Below, in pieces: positions 25,813 to 34,600 of a DNA stretch of 64,000 bases. The notes below the pieces were generated by a model. That model made no database searches and was not told where the DNA came from. It saw only the letters and a list, made by a program, of their open reading frames with translations. The position numbers and the translations under genes are program-made. The DNA is taken from contig JABABD010000029.1 in assembly GCA_014238425.1 (NCBI GenBank), positions 124,001-188,000 on the forward strand, read 5' to 3'. Numbering within the stretch: the first letter of the stretch is position 1; each line of letters starts with the position of its first letter. The DNA comes from Flavobacteriaceae bacterium (GTDB taxonomy: Bacteria > Bacteroidota > Bacteroidia > Flavobacteriales > Flavobacteriaceae).

Positions 25813-26332
25813 ATATGTTTTGAATCTCGATATTGTAAAATTTATCGATTTTAGTTAATTCACATATTATCAATGAGTTAACTGATTTTGGGTAATTCTT
25901 CCCGTCGAGTAAGTCCCCGTTATACTGTATGGGGACTAGTTCGTTTGCTAAAAACCATGTTGGTAGATTTGGGGGATTTGGTCTCGCTTCGCTCGGATTA
26001 ATTTGACCATAACACTTCATAGTATTAGAACTGGTATTTACGTTTTAGGAAGGTGGAGATTTTGGCGAGGATGGGTTTCGGGCGCAGAGGCAATCTTCAG
26101 TTTCCTAAAATGATAGGCTAAATGCCGATTGAATGTCACGTCCGAGTAAGGAGCGCAGAGGCGAAGCGGCTATTTTACATAGCGTTATTATGGACGCTAC
26201 AGTTGCCATAATGCAACGTTATGTAAACATAGCTTGGGTGAAGTGTGGAGAGGAAGCAAAGCAAAGACAGAGGGTTTTTACTTGTTAATAACTGGGTTTG
26301 TTTTGCGTGACTTATTCAGTTATCTTTGAGTT
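25813..26332. other. 520-bp gap without a convincing gene
   Basis: This stretch holds the second structured inverted repeat and more GC-rich patches (around 26040-26170 and 26225-26270). It has the look of cassette boundaries or decayed mobile DNA. An open frame on the minus strand (25799-26020) runs into the tRNA-Met fragment and is not believable as a gene. Confidence 0.5.
26175..26226. repeat. Structured inverted repeat with TTACATA ends (copy 2)
   Basis: TTACATAGCGTT...ATGG (26175-26193) pairs with CCAT...AACGTTATGTAA (26206-26226). Its outer arms match copy 1 at 25674, with a different core. Confidence 0.5.
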
Positions 26333-26452
26333 GTGGAAGTAACTACTTTTATCATACTGATTCTTGCATTTCTACTGCAATTTTTATCGTTCTTGAAGAA
26401 CGACACTTCTTTACTTACCTATAAAAAAAAATCTAATTTCATGAATTCATGA
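26333..26452 (+). CDS. Micro-ORF B, KNDTSLL membrane peptide family
   Basis: 39 residues from a GTG: MEVTTFIILILAFLLQFLSF then LKNDTSLLTYKKKSNF. One hydrophobic helix, then the shared SFLKNDTSLL motif and a basic end. A good promoter (TTG 26298-26300, 20 bases, TATCTTTG 26321-26328) ends four bases before the start, so a leaderless transcript is expected. Confidence 0.5.
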   Translation: MEVTTFIILILAFLLQFLSFLKNDTSLLTYKKKSNFMNS

Positions 26453-26603
26453 ACTAGTTTGTCTCTATTTGTACATTTAATACACATTTACGGACAAGTT
26501 TGATTTTTTCTACGTTTAATTACTCCTTTTGTTTACTTAATAGTACGTTTTATAACACCGACTAATAAGCAGATGGTCATAACTTTTTTCGTATATTTAA
26601 GCA

Positions 26604-26747
26604 ATGAATTTTTGGGCTTTCATAGGCGTTTTATCTTCAATATTTGGGATTTATTCTTTCTTAAAGAATGACACTTCCTTACTTTCCTTTTTAAAAAATC
26701 TATTCAACTCGTCGAGACAACTCTATATAAAAAAATCTGATTTTTAA
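26604..26747 (+). CDS. Micro-ORF C, KNDTSLL membrane peptide family
   Basis: 47 residues: MNFWAFIGVLSSIFGIYSFL, then KNDTSLLSFLKNLF and a basic tail. It is closest to micro-ORF A (IGV(I/L)SS(F/I)(L/F)GIYSF(V/L)KNDTSLL). The hexamer-like box TATATTTA (26592-26599) is four bases before the ATG. The stop codon touches the phased GCGTCAC repeats that border the recombinase module. Confidence 0.5.
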   Translation: MNFWAFIGVLSSIFGIYSFLKNDTSLLSFLKNLFNSSRQLYIKKSDF

Positions 26748-26800
26748 AGACAAGCGTCACTAACCGTCACAGAGCTATAACAAAGCGTCACAATGTCTTT
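26746..26800. repeat. Phased GCGTCAC repeats inside an AAAGACA/TGTCTTT inverted repeat
   Basis: (G/C)CGTCAC occurs at 26754, 26764 and 26785, so the copies are 10 and 21 bp apart (one and two helical turns). AAAGACA (26746-26752) and TGTCTTT (26794-26800) flank them. The site lies just past the stop of the second recombinase gene and may be a recombinase binding or attachment site. Confidence 0.55.
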
Positions 26801-26803
26801 AAA

Positions 26804-27691
26804 TTAACTTATTGGATGGAAGTTATTGACGATTTCATGTAGGTTTTCCAAGTCATCTTGCAAGTATCTTTCGGTTGAACTGATGTAACGATGTCCAGCT
26901 AAATATTGAACTTTTCGTAAGTTGTATTGACCTAACCAATTCGTTATTACTGATGCTCGTATTTGATTGCCATTCTCTACTTTGTAATTGGTCTTTTTGA
27001 GTTTCTTGATGATGTTATAAATCGTGTTTCCCAAACGTGCATTATTCGGGATAAACAAGCGTTCACTCTCTATGTTCCTACGCTGTTTTATTTCTTCTCT
27101 AACTTCTTTAACGTATTCCAATAATTCAATGACTTGCCACGGTTTGAGTTCCAACGTTCTTGCATTGCTACGTTTTCCGCTTTTTATGTAGATTTTTCCT
27201 TTATAGAGTTTAAGGTTTTCAACTTCCATCTTTATGAGCTCTGTTGTGTTCAAGCTTTGATAGACCATTAATCCAACAATTACCTTATCTCGCTTTGCTG
27301 TTAGTTTATGGTAGCTGTCCTTGATGTTTTCAGTTTTAAAGGAGTAATATAAATCCTCTAATTCGTCAGCTTCCAATACATTGTAATTGATGTTTCGCTT
27401 TGTTCCTTTTACTGTAGTGTCTTCTATTGGATTATCACTTCTACAGACTTCATCTATCAAGTAATCAAAATAGATTTTTATACTTCTTAATTTATGGTTG
27501 ATGGTCTTTTTACTGTTGCCTTTTCTTGTGAGATATTTAATGTATTTCAAGGATGTTTTATAATCGATTTCGGTAGCAGATGTCGATTGGTATTTGCACC
27601 ATTTACAGAAGTGTCCTATCTGTTTGGTATTGCTCGTTATGGTACTCTCACTATAATTCTGCTCTTGCAAGTATTGGTTGTATGGCTTCAT
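26804..27691 (-). CDS. Tyrosine recombinase-like protein, catalytically degenerate
   Basis: 295 residues. An N-terminal SAM-like core-binding domain (YLQEQNYSESTITSNTKQIGHFCKW) and a C-terminal catalytic fold are present. The nucleophile Tyr276 (ERYL), H267 (AGHRYI), R245 and K173 remain. However, the first catalytic Arg is N148 (YQSLNTTELIKM instead of SGLRxSEL) and the His of HxxR is N242 (NQIR). It probably cannot catalyse strand exchange alone and may serve as the DNA-binding partner of the intact recombinase, whose gene overlaps it by 41 bp. Confidence 0.8.
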   Translation of the reverse strand: MKPYNQYLQEQNYSESTITSNTKQIGHFCKWCKYQSTSATEIDYKTSLKYIKYLTRKGNSKKTINHKLRSIKIYFDYLIDEVCRSDNPIEDTTVKGTKRNINYNVLEADELEDLYYSFKTENIKDSYHKLTAKRDKVIVGLMVYQSLNTTELIKMEVENLKLYKGKIYIKSGKRSNARTLELKPWQVIELLEYVKEVREEIKQRRNIESERLFIPNNARLGNTIYNIIKKLKKTNYKVENGNQIRASVITNWLGQYNLRKVQYLAGHRYISSTERYLQDDLENLHEIVNNFHPIS

Positions 27692-28613
27692 TTTCTATTG
27701 TTCTAAGCAAGTGTGTATAGATTTGTGTGGATTCCAGAGACGTATGGCCAAGAAAGGTCTTAATGTTTTCTAATGGCACATCTTTTTGAAGTAAGTGCGT
27801 TGCTATGGAGTGTCGTAGAATATGTAACGTAATCTTCTTTTCAATGATGTTCTTATTGTTGGTGGATGCTACAATGACCTTTAATCTGTTGGCAAAGCTC
27901 TTACCTTGCATTCGTTTACCTTGTTGATTGATGAATAAGGCTTCGCTTAAATAGGATTGATAGAACTCTGGACGAGCTTCAAAAATGTAGTCTTCCAATA
28001 TCTCTGCGTTTCTTCGATTGATTGGTACGAACCGTTCTTTATAGTTCTTGCCTTTCCGAACATATACACGTTCCTTGTCAAAAAAGATGTCTTTAAGATT
28101 CAGGTGTACTGCTTCGTTTCTGCGAAGTCCGCAACTGTAAAGTATTGTTAATATGGCTTTGTCTCTTAACTTAAATCTAGGTTCTGCATGACTAAATTCT
28201 GTGGCTTCAAAGAGTTCTTTGATTTCTTCTATGGTTAATATATTTAGCTTTTCTTCCGTTGGATTTGCCTCGGATTTTAGATGTACGTTAAAGTCTTTGT
28301 AATTATGGTTCTGCAAGTATTCCCTGAACTTCTTTAAGGCTTGTTGATGCTTGTTGAGATAGCTTTTACTCAATGCTCCGCTTCGTCTTTCGTTGGCTCT
28401 TTGCTTGAGTTCCCTGTAATAATCCTTTATGGTCTTTGGAGTGATTTCGGTTAGCGTACTAATGTTTTGTTGCTCCACATAATAGAAGAACTCTTGTAAA
28501 TGATTTGGCAAGTAATAGGCTGTACTTTCTGCATACCCAAGTACATCTAACCATTCTCTGTAGTTGACAACGAACATTTTAAAGACCTCATTCTGTAGCT
28601 TTAATTTTTTCAC
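27651..28613 (-). CDS. Tyrosine recombinase/integrase, catalytically complete
   Basis: 320 residues. Core-binding domain about 10-105; catalytic residues R164 (SCGLRRNEAVHL), K187 (VRKGKNYKERFVP), H264-x2-R267-H268 (LHILRHS), H290 (LGHTSLESTQ) and Y299 (IYTH). It is a XerC/D-like enzyme. It precedes the degenerate recombinase with a 41-bp overlap and follows the P-loop gene by 88 bp; the three look like one mobile module. Confidence 0.9.
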   Translation of the reverse strand: MKKLKLQNEVFKMFVVNYREWLDVLGYAESTAYYLPNHLQEFFYYVEQQNISTLTEITPKTIKDYYRELKQRANERRSGALSKSYLNKHQQALKKFREYLQNHNYKDFNVHLKSEANPTEEKLNILTIEEIKELFEATEFSHAEPRFKLRDKAILTILYSCGLRRNEAVHLNLKDIFFDKERVYVRKGKNYKERFVPINRRNAEILEDYIFEARPEFYQSYLSEALFINQQGKRMQGKSFANRLKVIVASTNNKNIIEKKITLHILRHSIATHLLQKDVPLENIKTFLGHTSLESTQIYTHLLRTIENEAIQPILARAEL

Positions 28614-28701
28614 TTCGGTTGCATTTTTAGGATTTCGTGAACCACTTATATAATTAATTGATTTTCAGATATACTATTAGTCCATTTTAGGCTTTGAACC
28701 A

Positions 28702-30228
28702 TTATGAACTACTTTGAACTTCTAAACTCTGTAAAGTAGATTGCAAGAGGGCTTCTATCTGTTTGTTAGTATTCTCATAATCCTCATAGTTCACTACTTC
28801 ATAGACATAGCCTTTACGCTTGTCGCCTTTGGCTTTCCGTATGAGTTCCGCTAATTGTAGTTGTACCATGTATCGCTTTTGGTTGCTTGGATTCAACCGT
28901 AATACTCTGCGGATTTCAGCGTTCGTAAAAGTTGATTGTTCATTTATTTTTAAGTGCGTTTTGAGACGCTCGAAGAACTGTCTGCAAGCACCATTGAGTA
29001 AATCACTTTTTCTGAGTAGCACTTCTTGTATCAGTTCATTGGCTTCCTGTATATCTTCAATCGTGGTCTCTATAAATACTTCGCCTGTATCTTCGTTGAC
29101 TTTCTGTTCTCTTTGGTATTGCTTATAAAATGTAATGGCTTCAATGAACTGTAAATAGTGTGAGTTGGTGCGTCTTGGTTTGAATACCGATTGTGGGAGT
29201 TCCAAGTATTCTGCAAAAGGATTGATAACCTTGATTGGTTTTAGAACTCGTTGTACATCTTTTAATAATTCTCTTGCATTTATTTCGTCTTGCTCATTTA
29301 ATTTGCCTGCGGAGGCTCTCCGCTGATAGTGCATGATTCTTTGGTCTTGCTCTGCGCTTTCATCGATATACAACAGGAAGTTCCTATTGCTGTTATCTTC
29401 GTAAATGCTTTCCTGTGTGGTGCATCCTGCAACACTTACAGGACCTTCAACCGTTAAGTGTATGGTTTTGGTATTGCCTTTAGTGTCTTTGTGAACGACT
29501 GTTTTTGTAATGCGCTTTTTAGATTGTAATTCTCTCAATGGATAGAGTACACTTTCAGCACCATCTAAATCCTCAATCAATATTAACTTGTGTTGTAATT
29601 CGGTTCTATTGAAGTAATAAAAAGCATTTGCAGACAAGACTGTTATTTCTACTTTATCTTCTTCCGGGATGAGTTCCGATACTTTGGATTGTAGATGTGT
29701 TTTACCGACACCACTACTTCCCAAGCTGATACAATGTAAAGGATTGGCCGTTAAACGGCTGGTAAAAATCAGATACATCAAAAGTCTATTGTTCTGTTCT
29801 CCGATTACGCCAGACTTTCCTATGAGTTCGTTTGTTAGTCGTAATAAGTTTTTCTTTTTCAAGAATGCCTCTGCGGCTCGCAGTTCTGTTCCTGTGAGTT
29901 CTTTAAAATACGGTTGGTTGGCTTCATGCTGTTTTTCCAGCAGTAAAAATCTGTAGTTTTCCAGTTCTTTGGTCAAGCTTTGTAATGTTCGCCTCACTTC
30001 ACTTGTGCCAATCTCCAAACGTTCTGCGATGGTTCTTGTAAATTTCTCTAACTGGTTATCGTTGTAAAGGTCAATACTATGTCGTAAGATATTATGCTGT
30101 TTCGGCTTTTGGATTGATAACGTTATCCGTAAACTCTCTAATTTATTGGTCTTGATACCTCCGAGAACATGGATTTTTAAATGCTTTGTACTGTATTCGT
30201 AGTTGTTCGGGTTGGTGGTATCTAACAT
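28702..30228 (-). CDS. P-loop ATPase of the recombinase module
   Basis: 508 residues from ATG 30228. The open frame reaches a TTG at 30264, but that codon overlaps the promoter box TACTTTTG (30262-30269). Walker A GSSGVGKTH lies at about residues 170-178, after a helical N-terminal half. A Walker B-like LILIEDLDG follows, and a sensor-like region VSVAGCTTQESI. The C-terminal third (FTNAEIRRVLRLNPSNQKRYMVQLQLAELIRKA) reads as a winged helix. It resembles the helicase-like ATPase half of primase-helicase proteins found beside tandem tyrosine recombinases; toprim and zinc finger domains are absent. Its role may be to load or remodel the recombination complex. Confidence 0.7.
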   Translation of the reverse strand: MLDTTNPNNYEYSTKHLKIHVLGGIKTNKLESLRITLSIQKPKQHNILRHSIDLYNDNQLEKFTRTIAERLEIGTSEVRRTLQSLTKELENYRFLLLEKQHEANQPYFKELTGTELRAAEAFLKKKNLLRLTNELIGKSGVIGEQNNRLLMYLIFTSRLTANPLHCISLGSSGVGKTHLQSKVSELIPEEDKVEITVLSANAFYYFNRTELQHKLILIEDLDGAESVLYPLRELQSKKRITKTVVHKDTKGNTKTIHLTVEGPVSVAGCTTQESIYEDNSNRNFLLYIDESAEQDQRIMHYQRRASAGKLNEQDEINARELLKDVQRVLKPIKVINPFAEYLELPQSVFKPRRTNSHYLQFIEAITFYKQYQREQKVNEDTGEVFIETTIEDIQEANELIQEVLLRKSDLLNGACRQFFERLKTHLKINEQSTFTNAEIRRVLRLNPSNQKRYMVQLQLAELIRKAKGDKRKGYVYEVVNYEDYENTNKQIEALLQSTLQSLEVQSSS

Positions 30229-30246
30229 TGTTGAAAAATATTTTTT

Positions 30247-30372
30247 AGAACATATATTGTCCAAAAGTATAAAATATGTTCTTATTAATCAAACAATATG
30301 ATATTTAGATAGATAATTTATGTTTCATATATTTGCCTATTACTTTATTTAACTGATATATTTAGAACTTAT
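30247..30372. promoter_or_regulatory. Divergent control region with repressor half-sites
   Basis: AGAACATAT (30247-30255) and ATATGTTCT (30274-30282) form a dyad that brackets the minus-strand -7 box TACTTTTG (30262-30269) of the ATPase gene. On the plus strand TATATTTG (30328-30335) is the -7 box of the repressor gene, and a further half-site AGAACTTAT (30364-30372) overlaps its start codon. This is a classical layout for autorepression and control of the recombinase operon by the HTH protein. Confidence 0.6.
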
Positions 30373-30700
30373 GTTGTTTGGCGAAAGGTTATTAAGCACT
30401 CGTAAAAAGATGAAGATGTCGCAAGAGGAACTTGCCAAAAAGGTTGGTGTTCATGCGCCTGTGATTGGTCGTTATGAACGTGATGAAGTAAAGCCATCCA
30501 TTGAGACTGCTTTTAAAATTGCTAAAGCCCTTGAAGTGTCTTTGGACTATCTAACTGGCTTGTCTGATTTAGAACTTAACGAGAGTGTCATAAATATCAT
30601 CAATGACCTGCAAGGTCTCAATACCGAGGACAAGGAACACATCTTCACGACCATCAATGCGCTTTTGCGTGATGCACAAGCTCGTAATACTTACGCATAA
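30371..30700 (+). CDS. XRE-family transcriptional repressor
   Basis: 109 residues. A Cro/C1-type helix-turn-helix occupies residues 5-62 (RLLSTRKKMKMSQEELAKKV, APVIGRYERDEVKPSIETAFKIAKAL, LDYLTG). A helical tail probably dimerises. It is divergent from the ATPase/recombinase operon and surrounded by its presumed half-sites. It is followed by its own terminator. Confidence 0.88.
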   Translation: MLFGERLLSTRKKMKMSQEELAKKVGVHAPVIGRYERDEVKPSIETAFKIAKALEVSLDYLTGLSDLELNESVINIINDLQGLNTEDKEHIFTTINALLRDAQARNTYA

Positions 30701-30703
30701 AAA

Positions 30704-30725
30704 AACCACAACTTTCGTCGTGGTT
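30704..30725 (+). terminator. Terminator after the XRE repressor
   Basis: AACCACAAC-TTTC-GTCGTGGTT with a T-rich 3' side, three bases after the repressor stop codon. Confidence 0.75.
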
Positions 30726-30762
30726 CTTATTGTTACTTTGTGGTAAGATAGAATGCCAAGAA

Positions 30763-31545
30763 CTAATCTGTATCATTACCATTTATGGCTCTATTCTCAT
30801 CCCTTAGAATCTTCTTTATAACTATTTCAGCAGTTTTTTTATTGTAGCCAGGTCTCATTTTGGGATTATATAAGAAATTTATTAATGCTATATCCATTTT
30901 TGAATATTCATAATTGCCTGAGCTATCAATAGTATCCGTTTCATAAAAAACACTATCAGGATATTTATCAGAATCATTCAATAGACCTATACTTTGAGTA
31001 ACCTCTTCGATAATTGCTAGTTTCTGCTCTTCTACTGATGATTCGATGTCGATGAACATTAATGCTTTAGTTATAACAAAATTTGTCCATTTAAATTCCA
31101 CATAAGAAAACCCAGAATATTCATAGTTAATTGACTCTTTTAATAACTTATAAAATTTAGGCGCTATTCCTTTTACTTTTTCTTTATTGCATAAATATAT
31201 AAAAGCATTAGCCTTTTTGTAATCTTGAGTAATTTCTATTTTGAATCCATCAGAAGAAATACTATTAATGTTTTTAATCGTATTATTTATTGTCTTCATT
31301 TGTTCATTCAAATCTGCCTCTTTATATATATAGAGAGACATTGTTTTTCTCCATTTAGTTACTTTTTCAGGATTGTCAAAATATTCACTTTTAAGGGCAA
31401 TTTCATTAAAATAATCTATCAGTTTTATTTCATGCTCAGTAGGAATGTATTCTTTTTCTGGCTTAAATAAATTAGATTTATAAAACCAAATGGCAAGAGA
31501 GACTATTAAAATTATTATAAATAGTATAACCCAAACTTTTTTCAT
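30763..31545 (-). CDS. Membrane-anchored DUF2927 protein
   Basis: 260 residues. A single N-terminal membrane anchor (VWVILFIIILIVSLAIWFY) precedes a periplasmic domain. The C-terminal half has the DUF2927 signature: IIEEVTQSIGLLNDSDKYPDSVFY and MDIALINFLYNPKMRPGYNKKTA. DUF2927 resembles zincin-like folds but its function is unknown. A TAAATTTG promoter box (31550-31557) sits five bases before the ATG. A strong hairpin separates it from the RHS gene upstream, so it appears to be an independent unit rather than the cognate immunity gene. Confidence 0.75.
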   Translation of the reverse strand: MKKVWVILFIIILIVSLAIWFYKSNLFKPEKEYIPTEHEIKLIDYFNEIALKSEYFDNPEKVTKWRKTMSLYIYKEADLNEQMKTINNTIKNINSISSDGFKIEITQDYKKANAFIYLCNKEKVKGIAPKFYKLLKESINYEYSGFSYVEFKWTNFVITKALMFIDIESSVEEQKLAIIEEVTQSIGLLNDSDKYPDSVFYETDTIDSSGNYEYSKMDIALINFLYNPKMRPGYNKKTAEIVIKKILRDENRAINGNDTD

Positions 31546-31549
31546 ATCT

Positions 31550-31557
31550 CAAATTTA
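31550..31557 (-). promoter_or_regulatory. Promoter -7 box of the DUF2927 gene
   Basis: TAAATTTG on the minus strand, four bases before the ATG at 31545; predicts a leaderless or very short 5' end. Confidence 0.5.
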
Positions 31558-31575
31558 CAAGACAAAAATAAATAT

Positions 31576-31606
31576 AAGAGCAATCTTTATTAAAAAGATT
31601 GCTCTT
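31576..31606. terminator. Strong hairpin between the RHS gene and DUF2927
   Basis: AAGAGCAATCTTT and AAAGATTGCTCTT form a perfect 13-bp stem with a 5-base loop, located about 45 bp past the RHS stop. T-rich sequence lies on both sides. Confidence 0.8.
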
Positions 31607-31651
31607 GATTTTTAAATATTAATAGAACGTATATTTTACCTTTATTCCATT

Positions 31652-34600
31652 CTAGTTTCGCTTAGTCCCGTCTCTATTCAAGTAGGTTTTATTTCCATTT
31701 TTATTAATATAGTATTTGCCTCCTCTAGAACCAGTTTGTATTGTTTTCTTTTGCCCTGAAACAGTAACTGTTTGTGAACTCGTAGCTTTTGCACTCGTTG
31801 TTCCTCTACTACCACTTGAAGACTTATTAGATGTTTTTCTTTGTCCAAAATTGATGCCAATATCGGAATGTGCATTGCCAATTTGGTCATACAAGTATGG
31901 CATTAATCCTTCAGCTTCATAAATATCTAAAGACTGATTCATATCAATAACTGTTCTTTCCATTTCAGCATTAGCACCCGTAACATCTCCAAATAATCCC
32001 ATATTAGGAATTTCTAACTCTGTAGCTGTGCTTGTACTTGTTGTTAACCCTTCAGCTGATGTCTCTTCAGGAGTGTTGATTTCAGCTTCAGTACTTTCCT
32101 GCCCTGTATCTGTATGAATAGCTACTGTATCTTCTGGACTAATATTAGAGTATTCTTTTCCATCTACAACCCTATTTGGGCCATGACCGTCTTGAACTAT
32201 TTCATCAGCTTGTTCAGCCGTAAATCCATCTTTTTCTCCGTGTTGAGTATATAATGACCAAGCACTATCACCTGCTTCGGCTTCATATGTAATTGTGCCA
32301 TTATCACCTACAGTACGAATCCAATCAGGAGACATCCCATCTGGGTCCATAAAGAAAATAGGGTTATTAAAAGCATAATTATATGGACTATGTCTTCTCA
32401 TTTGTTCTGCCAATGGGTCAAGGTTCATCCATCTACCAAGAGCAGGATCATAGTTCCTAGCTGTAATGTCTATCCAACCAAGACCAAGTTCATCTTGCTC
32501 TTCTTTTCCTCCAAATCCATACGGGTGGTCTGTGCCGTTTATCACATTATTATAACCCTTGTGACGGAGTCCGAAGGGATAGTAATTGTTCTCCTCAATA
32601 ATTTCTGAGCTATTTACAAGCCCATTATCATTATTATCTGAGTACGACAATCTGATATTACCTAAGTGATCTTTATACTGATATACATAGTTAAAATCAC
32701 TACCATCAGGTTCTACATAGCCTTCCGGATGACTAAAGAATTTTAGCGTACTGTCTTCATAAATATAATTACCTGCATAGTAGGTATAAACATCAGGATT
32801 ACCACTGTCAATAACCCTTTTTCTTAGTTTTACACCTGTGGCATCATAAAAATATTCAATTTTTTTGGTCGCAGAAAAAATAACCAAGGTTGGTAAATTT
32901 AAATGATTATAGTTAATGCCTACAATACCCTTGTTATTGTCTTGTTTCATATTGCCATTTACGTCATGCCAATAATCATTAGTAGTGGCTACACTATCCT
33001 TAAAGCCTTCTGTGCCAGAAGCATCTATGACTTTTATGAGTTGGTTGCTTTCACCGCTTTTGTCATAGTGGTAAGTAAGGTCGTCCATGAGCCCAAAGGT
33101 ATTATTGGTGGCGTGGGTCTTTCCATCTCTTTTTAATGTTTTTATGTTTCCGTTCTTGTCATAAGTCAAACCATAAAGATCATACTTTCCGGTACTATCA
33201 GATCCACTTGTAATACGATTCAAAGCATCATACGTATACGTATACTTGTTGCTCACTGTGTTGTATGGCGCAGGGTTGACACTTGTCGTGTTCCATAGCG
33301 TTTGGCTAATGTTGCCATTAAAGAGTTTTTTGGTCGCGTCTGTTGGGTTATTGTAATTTATCTGGAAGCCAAACAAGTCGCCAGATCCAAGCGTGATCGC
33401 CGCATTACTACCTGCAGTGTTATTGATGCCTTTGAGCCAGCCACGCACATTATAGGTATAATTTACATCTTGCAAGCTTTTTTCCAAATCTACTAGCAAC
33501 AAGTCTTTAATAAGGGCTCCTGTATGATAAATAGAGACGTCCCCTAACATAGGCGCAGTAGTGGTTGGAGCGAGTGAGGTATAGAAAATTTCCCCGTTCT
33601 TAAGGTAATGAATGGTGGTTCCTCTTCGCTCTATTGAGAATTCATCACCAACTACATATTTGGTTTTCTCTCCTTTATTGACTCCATTTTCATAAACAAA
33701 AACTCTTCTGGTACTACCATACACTATATATATAGCATAATCGATGGTGTTATAGTGTACGTTCGAATCGGTATAAGAGAGACCAACCATATAAGATTCA
33801 AGAACACTGGTCACCTTGAAACCTATGTAGCCATCTCCCGGAATTGTTTCTTGAGTGGCCACACCAGCTACATTCCAAGCATTAGTGCCAGAAGTTTTGG
33901 TAATATCATTGCCAGAAGCACTAACATTCGCCATATTTATATAATTGGTTGGTGTGGATATATTTCCTCCAACTTGTTTTTGAACTAACTGTCCTAAGGC
34001 GTCATAGTTATTCTTCGTAATTAATTCTTCATTATCTAGGTTGACTTTTTGGGTCTGTGTCAAGAGCCTGCCTGCATGGTCATAGCTAAATTTACTATTC
34101 GAAACTATTGGTAAATTTGCACCAAGTTTATGAGTACTGTGAGTTTTTAATGCTTGCCCAATAAAGTCGAATTGAGTACTTATGGCATCTTCAGTATCTA
34201 AAAAGCTATTTACTGAAGACGTATGGATTGGCCTTGCTTTGTCATCATAATATGTACTTGAAGTTGTCCAATTTGCCGTTCCTAAAACACGAACTTTACT
34301 TCCGGTGGCGAGGCCTTTGACATTACTGGTGAAGGCTTGTCCTAATGCAGAGTAACCAATAAAAACATTCTCAATAGCCGCTCCTATTGTTGCAAAAGAG
34401 CTATCACCTATTAATGTCCCTACGCTGGGCGTTATAGAGGTATGAACTACGATATCATTTATTTTATACAGGATTTGATCTCCAGAACGTTCAACTCGAA
34501 AGACATCGCCTATTTCAAAATAAATACTAGGTTGATATTGACTTACCCCTTCCTCGTAGATATAGACTCTTTTATTATTAGAAGGGCCTATATAAATGGC

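Noticed and set aside
25799-26020. Open frame of 73 codons on the minus strand
   Set aside because: It runs into the tRNA-Met fragment and takes its stop codon from the anticodon loop; no family resemblance.
30229-30264. Longer N-terminus of the P-loop ATPase from TTG 30264
   Set aside because: The TTG falls in the promoter box and upstream of the predicted transcription start; ATG 30228 is the better start.
30763-31545. DUF2927 gene as immunity gene of the RHS protein
   Set aside because: It has its own promoter, is separated by a strong terminator and is membrane-anchored with a periplasmic DUF2927 domain. It cannot be excluded but is not supported.
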